Assembly (NCBI GenBank): GCA_907164885.2
Contig: OU015495.1
Span: forward strand, 210,363,092 to 210,427,091
DNA length: 64,000 nt
Source: Dolomedes plantarius
Taxonomy: Eukaryota; Arthropoda; Arachnida; Araneae; Dolomedidae
Direction of reading: 5' to 3'
Below, one piece after another: positions 56,493 to 64,000 of the stretch. Each line of letters starts with the position of its first letter. Within the stretch, counting starts at the first letter, position 1. Position numbers and translations under genes: made by a program. The notes beneath the pieces are model-generated. The model was not told the origin of the DNA and did no database searches. It was given only the letters and a program-made list of their open reading frames with translations.

Positions 56493-57242
56493 AATATATA
56501 TATATATATATATATATGTAGAGAGAGAGAGATAGACATATATATGTGTGTGACTGAACCATGTATCGCGTAGTAGAGTGTTATTACGCATACCAATGAG
56601 TCCACGATGTGGATGTTCGCTCTAACACCACACGACGTGTGCGGTCTTGTATTAGTTCAGTTGCCCCAATTCTGCTCTTGACCGCAGTCAAGAGGACAAG
56701 CGTTCAAAGCACTTTCCGTCGTAAGGTGGATTTAAAGGACTAAGGATCCATTTTCACGTGGATGAATTACAGAAAAATTACTTTTTGGTGATGTAAGCAG
56801 GCCTTAAACTTAGTCTCTGTGAATCATCTCGATAGCATAACGCAAAATAAGGGCTAAACTGACCGAAGTATTTAAAGAAATTTTAAACGTTTTAGTTTGC
56901 TTTCAAAGAAATGTGGTTTCAACTGTATCTGTTAGCGTAATGTGCGGATAATGTGTTTCAACAATATTTTATCATGTAACTGAAACACGTTTAGTCTCTC
57001 ATGTTAACGTTTGTTACGTACTTGCCGGACGTGGGACACGTGTTTCTTCTGTATTTTCGGTTTTATTCCTGATACAGTTTTCGAAAGGATTGTCCAATGC
57101 TAAGTTGTGTGCATCTTTCAGACAACATTCTGACGTAATATTTCGCTTATTGATAATGTCAGCACTGTTGACAAAGAGATATCATTAAACTGTTTATTTC
57201 TAGTATTTTTGTTTTGATTTACCCTTATGTCTTTGTTTTCAG

Positions 57243-57246
<4 letters not shown>
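56493..57246. other. Spacer, nothing recognised
   Basis: Begins with a TA tract and GAGAGAGA; then mixed sequence with no TIR pair or coding frame supported. Confidence 0.5.

Positions 57247-57294
<48 letters not shown>
57247..57294. repeat. (TA)n microsatellite
   Basis: Pure TA repeat directly before a minus-strand SINE. Confidence 0.9.
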
Positions 57295-57299
<5 letters not shown>

Positions 57300-57570
57300 C
57301 ACGGCGCAGCAGTCCGATGTGGACCAGGGCCGATGTACCCATCTCCGCTTTCTTGACCGTCGGCTTGGGGTGCCATACAGCATGTCTCAGTCAGGTGGTC
57401 ATCCTGACATGGGACCACCAGAGTTTAGTTCCCAAGCATGCTTGGTCCTCATTTTATCGACCCACTCAAGGGATGAAAGGCTGAGTCCACCTTGCCCAGT
57501 CGCAGGGTCGAACCCTGGACCTGTGGGATGGCAGCTTGACGCTTATAACCACTACGCCACCGACCTTCAA
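57295..57570 (-). mobile_element. tRNA-derived SINE, second family, minus strand
   Basis: Read on the minus strand it begins AAGGTCGGTGGCGTAGTGG (A box GTGGCGTAGTGG) and has B box GGTTCGACCC. The body (ATGAGGACCAAGCATGC, GTCAGGATGACCACCTGACT) and the end CACATCGGACTGCTGCGCCG differ from the 12.5/22.2 kb family. TA repeats on both sides hide any target duplication. Confidence 0.65.
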
Positions 57571-57610
57571 TATATATATATATATATATATATATACACT
57601 GACATACATA

Positions 57611-58980
57611 CACACTCTGTCACAAAAGAAATATATGCACCCAGAAGTATGTAGTGTATGAGGAGATAAGCAAATGATTACAAATTCAGAACAACAGACC
57701 GTTTTATTAAGAAGATATGGCATGAAAAAGGTTACAAATCAGTAAGTAGTAAATCCACCTCTGGCAGCTATACAAGCCGAAACACGGCGTGGCATCGAAT
57801 CAATGAGGTCACCTATGACCTCTTGCGAAAGATCATGCCATAATCTTTGCAACTTGGCAGTTAATTCACCAGTATTCCGGGACGGCTGCAGTTGCCTTCC
57901 AAGCACGTCTCAGACTTTCTCTATTGGCGAGAGGTCTGAGGACCTGGCAGGCCATGGGAGTACGTCATATCCTTGAAGATATTGTTGGGAGAGTCGCTCA
58001 GTATGTGGGCGAGCGTTGTCTTGCTGATAAATGTCACCTGGGCGACTTGATAGCATAGGCAGTAAAACTGGCGTTAAAATCGCGTGCCGTCCAAAGTGCG
58101 TTGAAGGACGACTAGAGGTGATCGTGTGTCCCAACAAATCGCTCCCCACACTGCCACACCTTGTGTAATCGCCATATGCCTCTCGACAACAAATGCCGGA
58201 CCGGACCGGTGGCCTGGCCGCATCCACACGCGTATGCGCTGGTCATCAGTATTGAGATTGAATCGGGATTCATCGCTGAAGGTCACACGCCTCCAGTCGG
58301 TCACACTCCAGCTTGCCCGAGGTCGGCAAAAATCCAATCGACACTGTCTATGATGTGGAGTCAGTGGTAGACTTCTTAAAGGACGTCGGCTCCTTATTCC
58401 TGCGTCGGCCAGTCGTCTCGAATGATACCACCGGATATTCATGACCCTTGATACCACCGGATGTCTGCAAGGTGGTAAATGGCATCGGACGGATTCTAGC
58501 GACGTTGTTAGTGCGGACGTGGCTCCTCGCGCGCATTTGTGTTCCTGGGATGCCCTGACCCTCCGCGACGGTAGACTATCCCTTCCGTGAACCCTTCCGT
58601 CAACTACCGTTTCGCTCCGTCCGAGGTGGCGGCCGATACGCCTGTTCGACCAACCTGTTTCTCTGAGGCCTACTATACGCCCCCTCTCAAAGTCCGACAA
58701 TTGTTCGTACTGTCACCGGTTACGTCTCAGAGGCATCTCTAAGTCACAATACCGTCCATCCAAGTCGACAGATTTGTTTGAATAACCCTATGGCACGAGC
58801 AATCACGCATTTACACTCTCCCAGCTGCGCATCTCATATGCGCATAGCGCGCTTACCCGTGTCTCATTGGCTGGCGTTGAAATTTTAATCATTAGCATAT
58901 TTCTTACCAGACTACATTCCTGCCAAGTTTCGTGATAGTAGCTCGATTTCTTCTGAGTGCATATATTTTTGGGGACAGAG
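57611..58980 (-). mobile_element. Tc1-like transposon, decayed
   Basis: The left end CACACTCTGTCACAAAAG...ATATATGCACCCAGAAG and right end CTTCTGAGTGCATATAT...GGGGACAGAG are inverted repeats. The left end is preceded by TA, and the right end is followed by TATATA. Length of about 1.37 kb is normal for the group. Confidence 0.82.
57739..58736 (-). pseudogene. Tc1-like transposase (DD34E), several stops and frameshifts
   Basis: ATG at 58736 (MPLRRNR) meets a stop at codon 8; the frame then continues QLSDFERGRIVGLRETGWSN. The catalytic blocks are FSDESRFNLN (first Asp), YQQDNARPHTERL (second Asp) and SSDLSPIEKV followed by a stop (Glu block). The C-terminus SMPRRVSACIAARGGFTTY ends with TGA at 57739-57741. 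A frameshift lies near 58080. It differs clearly from the other two Tc1-like copies, so three separate lineages are present. Confidence 0.88.
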
Positions 58981-59385
58981 TATATATATATATATTATAT
59001 ATATACCTGTTCCTTATGTAATCCGTAAGGCTTCGAGTGATCTACACCAAATTTCGCTTAGCTATATTATAAAGGATCCTACGTGAAATGTAGGCTAACA
59101 AAAATGGTGGAAATCTCACACTAAACTCCTCTCATAGACCTCCTGACATCGTCTTCTAAATCTTCATTAGCATGTAAATTCTCATTAGCGTTATCCTTTG
59201 GTCACCAATCACGAACGTCTGCTATTGACTTTCAATGACGAATTTTCTGAATGCCAACTCGATGTATATTGGCTCTAGAATGAATATTCCTAAGCATCTA
59301 GGAATTGTTTTTCTAAGGAAGAGAAAATTAAAAAACATTTTACATTGCATAATTCTAGAGTAATTAATTAACCATATCCCAATAA
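58981..59385. other. Spacer, nothing recognised
   Basis: TA-rich start, then mixed sequence; a CTGTTCCTTATGTAATCCGT stretch at about 59008 has no partner in the window. Confidence 0.5.
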
Positions 59386-60119
59386 TCTATATATATAAAA
59401 CAGTTCCGTAACTGACTCACTGACATACAACACGTAGACCAAACCGCTGGACCTAAAGGGCTGAAATTTTGCATGGCGATTCTTCTTATGGTGTAGAGAT
59501 GCACTAAGAAAGGTTTTCTAAAAATTCTTCTTAGATTTTTCAAAATTAAGTCTTTAAGCTGTTTTTGTAACATTCTTTTAAGTTTGTATTTAAAACAATA
59601 ATATGAGGGTTATAAAATTTATTTCACGAGAAAGATCATAAAACTTGCTTTCAAATGAAATCTTTTTCGAATCTTTACCTCCATTTTCTGATATTTGGTG
59701 AATTTTTGAAGATTAGTTTTTAGAATTTAATTTATTAAATGTCGATCACGTGGTTTCTTTTCTTTTTGCGATACTTTAAACTAATTTTGCGTCTCGTGCA
59801 TAACAATGAAATAGACAAAAAAATATTTTTTTCTTGCTAATGCGGCAGACGATTGGACATTATCCAAAAAAATATTAAAATACAGTAAAATAAATGTTCC
59901 TCAAACTGTACTATATTCTTTAGTATGTTCTATTTGATTTAATTTGAATATTTTCTTCTACATTATTTGGTCTATAAAAATATCCGTTACGATTACGTTA
60001 CGATCTTAAAAATATCCGTTACGTTTTTTTTATAATTTTTTTCTTTGCATTAATTGCATACATTGACCGTCGTATTTAATTTGAATGTACTCCGTAGCGA
60101 AGCACGGGTATTCAGCTGG
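59386..60119 (+). mobile_element. Helitron-like non-autonomous element, copy E, with extra internal segment
   Basis: It starts TC|TATATATATAAAACAGTTC and ends GTAGCGAAGCACGGGTATTC AGCTGG, then T. It contains an extra block at about 59878-59985 (CTGTACTATATTCTTTAGTA ...) that is the inverted counterpart of 41190-41260 in copy C. Confidence 0.7.
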
Positions 60120-63100
60120 TAAGTTAATAAGACAATCTGAAATGTCTCCTGACAAGAAATATTCCTCATAATCTAACAATGCTTAAAACATTTGGATGTT
60201 GTTTGGCTCATTTCCCTCGTTTTGTAACGTCGTTTAAATTAGAATAATTTCATAAACAAAGCCCCAAAAGGGAAGATCAAGTGCATCGTGTCTAGGCAAA
60301 TATCCAGTATTTCGATCTGCCGAAGCAAAAATAAATCCGACTCAACAGTACAGCACGCCGCACTTAATTTTCAAACATCACAAATGCGAAATTTGAAATC
60401 CTGCTAGGAAACGAAGTATTAAGTCAAGGATGTTTCGAAATTGAGTCCAGAATAAATGAAAGGAATTTCTCTCTGGCGGGGGTTAAGTGTTTTTGCTGAG
60501 GTGGGTGAAAATTTTTTGGCAGTAGTAACAGTTACCTACCATTTGAACTTGGCTTATTGACGCAGTTTTTTTCCAGCTAACTGTTTCTTGGCGCAGATAA
60601 CTGTCTCGAATATATGAGTCTTACATTCATTACTTTCTCTTGATAACTATGTTATGAACACCAGTAGTCTTACTTTAGATTATGCTGTTGCTATGGTCCC
60701 TGGGACTCCAGTCCGGTGTACATATGAAGATAAGACGAGAAATAAAAACGTAAACAAACACACACACAAAACAATTTTTATTTACAGACGATGACATTGG
60801 CTATGGACGGTAGATTGCAGCACCTTTTTCGAGAAGAGGGCGACCATGCCTAATGCGAGATTAAAATCCACGCCCACGGCGTGGCAGGCTGATGCGTTAA
60901 CCACTTTGCCACTGGAAGCCCTTTTAGATTATAGTCGCATGATAACAGCAGTTTTTTAATGTGTCTTGTTTTAGAAATTTAATGGGATTAAAAATTAAAA
61001 TTCGTTAGATTAAAGATTTGACTGCTGAAGAATTCACTTCTATATCTCATTGCCTGGAGCCGTTTGCAAAATTTAATAGAAATTTGCTATAGCTTTTGAA
61101 TATTTCTTGCACTTCAGCTTAGTTTTATAAATAATTTCTCTTAATAATTTTTTATAAATAATTTCTCTTTTTGATTTTATCAAAATCATTGTGTTTTTAA
61201 GACCGGGAAACGTGTTCTACATAATCTTCATACAGTCACATACAGCAATCACATATTTTTTCGTACATTTAAGCTCGCTGTATATTTTTTATGGTTGCCT
61301 GATTTTGCATTTTCTCCCGTTATAAGTTGCAAGAAGTATCAGACTTGTATGATATTCATGTATGAGCTCTCCTAAATTTAAATTTAAGAAAGAGAAGATT
61401 TGGAGCTTGAAATTATATGGACAACTTTCTATAGTTGATTGGCCTTCTGAGGAAAAACTCCATTGTATAATCTCGCATTCAGCTTTAAATACCATCAACT
61501 TTAATCACCACCAACGCATCCCGTTTCAGGCGGAAAATGAACGTTTCTGTAGAAAAATAGGAGAGAAAGCTACATTAATCAAACATCGTATTAAAACTAG
61601 TTAACATTTCTTTAAATTTATTTTTATCCAGCATGCAGTGGCGTATCCAGGATTTTTTGTCTGGGGAGGGAAATGTATAAAAACTATTGCAAATAAGGAA
61701 ACTTTTTAAGGCTTTTCTGCAGATATATGCAAAAAGTAAAGAGGCTTCTGGAGAGAATTAACTTTTTATTCACCTTTGCGGTTTTGATCTAGGAGGAGAG
61801 GGATTTAATCCCAAAATTTCCCTCTCCTAATAGTTTCCTTCTCCTCGTTAGTTGGGAGGATTTAAGTTCTCTGCTAGAAAGGTCACAGGAAACTTATCTC
61901 ATGCATTTTGTCTCAGTTGTTCTACTGTCGTAATTTGAAAGTGGAAAGCCCAGTTTTTACTTTACAACCATAGGAGTTACTATTATCAAAACTCAGAGGT
62001 AAATGTCTGTAAACCTGATGTAAGGAGCTGTTTAAAAATTTCATTCTTATAAGGCACATGTAGCCTTGGACCTAGGTTCAAGGCCTCCTGTTCAAAGCCA
62101 GACCAAGGCTAGGTTCAAGGCTACCTGAACGCAGGATATGTATATTTTTACTTTAAGGTGGAATTCTGTTACTTTCATTGGGAATTCAAACTAAATATGT
62201 CATACGACATTAAACTCTCCTGGCATGGCAGAATTTAAAATACCGACCATTTTTATGCCATCGACTACCTGGCATTTCACCCTCTTTTTTTTTATATCAA
62301 AAACTGTTAACTGATCGCACTTCTTTTAAAAAAAATTCGTTTAAGAGACCAACTCATTTCTCTAATGTTATTAGTGAAATTCTCTAATGAAATGTTATTA
62401 GTGAAATTCTTCTGATGAATCATAGAGATTTATATATCATCTGATGGGGATACTTAAAGCAATTTTATTAGTGGGGATATTTAATATACAATGTTATTAG
62501 TGAAATTCTCTAATGAAATGTTATTAGTGAAATTCTTCTGATGAATCATAGAGATTTATATATAATCTGATGCAATGGTCATTGAAAAAGATGGGCCGAA
62601 TATTTCCGGTGACTATCAGGTGTTGAATTAAAATTTCTCGCCCTTTGATGTGTTTATAAGTTTTTAGTATATTTCCCTAGATGATATATCCTCTCAGATG
62701 AATCATATGAGATTTATAGAAATGAATCTCTAATGAATTATCTAATGAAATTCTCTAATTAAATGTTATTAGCGAAATTCTCAATGTTATTAGAGAAATT
62801 CTTCCCCTATGCGGAAGATCCTTATCACGCGGACATTCCCCCATGCAATTTTTGTAGGCTACTTTGTTGTAAAAGCAGCCGATATGTGAAACCACACTGC
62901 TCCCTTTAAGGGGTCTCACGGCTGTTACAATTCGAAAAAGTATAAAAATTGGGTCACATTCGACATTCCATATATTGAAAAGTATAAGATTTAAAATAAA
63001 TTTTTTTTGTGTTAATAGAACAATGTTTGATTTATGAATATATAACTGTTTCTTGTTTGATATTTAAAAATAATGTGTGTTAGATAGTCATAAATAATGA

Positions 63101-63593
63101 ACAGTTTGCTTTGGACAAAAGTGATATCAAAGCTAACGCACATAAACACTCCAAAAAATTGAGTTTAAGACAAAATTTCTGCTTTTAACACATACTGCAG
63201 AAACTGAAGTTTAATTTGAACCTAAATTTTATATATTTAAGGTATATTTCTATATTTACTATGAAACTGAATATAGTGCATTTATTTTCTTAATAAATTA
63301 AATTTTATCTATGCATGAAAAATGCATTCTCTAGAGATTTGTAAACAAATTTAGGTTCAATTTCAAGCAAATGATAATATGTAACATCTGTGAAAATTTC
63401 ATGCAAAAATATGAAATAGTTCTAGAGATAACAAGTGCGTTATGTGAAAAAAACACATTTCGAGATAAATCACTCTGAAGTATTGCCCTTTAAATCTATT
63501 TACAGTAAACATCTGACACGTTTTTAATAATAACTTCTGTAATTATGGGAATTTTTTCAAGCGGATTGTCTTAAAATACTCAGAAAAGGTTAA
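60120..63593. other. Spacer with SINE-like fragment, hAT-type end and tandem repeats
   Basis: A minus-strand tRNA-like head (CCAGTGGCAAAGTGGTTAAC, about 60920-60900) with a short body may be a SINE. CAGTGGCGTATCCAGGA at 61636 is a hAT-style end without partner. 62365-62570 is a 126-bp-period tandem duplication (ATGTTATTAGTGAAATTCTC words), with a weaker third part at about 62755-62805. No host gene was recognised. Confidence 0.4.
62365..62570. repeat. 126-bp tandem duplication
   Basis: The unit starting at 62365 is repeated from 62491, each containing two ATGTTATTAGTGAAATTCT words and TCTGATGAATCATAGAGATT. The second unit is partial. Confidence 0.85.
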
Positions 63594-64000
63594 TCTATAT
63601 ATATATATATATAACAGTTCCGTAACTGACTCACTGACTGACATACAACGCACAGACCAAACCGCTGGACCTAAAGGGCTGAAATTTTGCATGGCGATTC
63701 TTCTAATAGTGTAGGGGTGCACTAAGAAAGATTTTTCAAAAATTCTTCTTAGATTTTTTTAAATTAAATTTTTAAGCTGTTTTTAAAACTTTTTTTACGT
63801 TTGCATTTAAAATAATAATTTGAGGGTTATAAAATTTATATCAAGAGGAAGATCATAAAAATTTCTTCAAAGTGAAATCTTTTTCGAATCTTTACCGCCA
63901 CTTTTTGATTTTTGGTGAATTTTCAAAGATGAATTTTTAGAATTTAATTTATTAAATGCCGATCACGTGATTTCTTTTTCTGGTACTTTAAATAAATTTA
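63594..64000 (+). mobile_element. Helitron-like element, copy F, cut by the window end
   Basis: It starts TC|TATATATATATATATAACAG, followed by the usual CGTAACTGAC, GCACAGACCAAACCG, GGGCTGAAATTTTGCATGG and GGTGCACTAAGAAAG words. The 3' end lies beyond the window. Confidence 0.7.

Noticed and set aside
61289..61604. Opposing 69- and 80-codon frames
   Set aside because: Overlapping shadows of each other with no recognisable motif; insufficient to call a gene.
62340..62805. CRISPR-like or satellite array
   Set aside because: Only two good repeat units plus a weak third, with no unique spacers; this is a eukaryotic tandem duplication.

Overview
This is a eukaryotic, AT-rich window. It has spliced protein-coding genes with GT-AG introns, a very high load of mostly decayed DNA transposons, long AT microsatellites and no operon structure. 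The best guess is an arthropod, most likely a spider. The reasons are Tc1-like transposases of a type very abundant in orb-weaver genomes, a Merlin transposase (IS1595/ISXO2-like), a BEL/Pao-type LTR element, and a long-inverted-repeat element whose ORF belongs to a family I know only as 'uncharacterized' multicopy proteins of arthropods. The species assignment is inference.

Two host genes are convincing. (1) The 3' half of a C2H2 zinc-finger gene runs on the + strand (exons 2757-2885, 5487-5683, 10863-11973; splice phases agree). It encodes at least nine fingers and resembles ZNF341; its 5' exons lie outside the window. (2) A complete two-exon gene on the - strand (25311-24963 and 21684-20945, 362 residues) encodes a protein phosphatase 1 glycogen-targeting subunit (PPP1R3 family), with an RVxF-type PP1-binding motif and a C-terminal CBM21 domain. 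The two genes are convergent; about 9 kb of 3' flanking or UTR sequence lies between their stop codons. Several repeats sit inside their introns or UTRs: hAT, BEL/Pao and Tigger-like elements in the zinc-finger introns, a SINE in its 3' region, and a SINE and a Merlin in the PPP1R3 intron.

From about 25.7 kb to the end I see no convincing host gene. This part is a transposon graveyard with readable nesting. From 25.7 to 31.2 kb there is a cluster of PIF/Harbinger-like fold-back MITEs (TTA duplications) and hAT elements with intact 8-bp duplications, including one with a BED zinc-finger fragment and subterminal ATCGAT arrays. From 33.5 to 35.9 kb there is a Tc1-like element split by a 920-bp element with about 80-bp TIRs and a perfect 9-bp duplication. 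Tc1-like elements also lie at 41.9-43.3 kb (inserted in an AT microsatellite) and 57.6-59.0 kb. Tigger/pogo-like elements lie at 0.1, 7.5, 16.5, 37.9, 41.7, 50.7 and 52.5 kb. Six copies of one Helitron-like family lie at 15.9, 32.1, 41.0, 46.3, 59.4 and 63.6 kb. A (TA)n tract of about 560 bp lies at 49.9-50.5 kb.

The most interesting unit is at 53631-56492. It is a 2.86-kb element with about 530-bp, highly similar terminal inverted repeats starting AGGGTGGTTCG, enclosing one transposase-like ORF broken by two frameshifts. I cannot place it in a named DNA transposon superfamily from sequence alone; it is the best candidate here for an undescribed mobile system.
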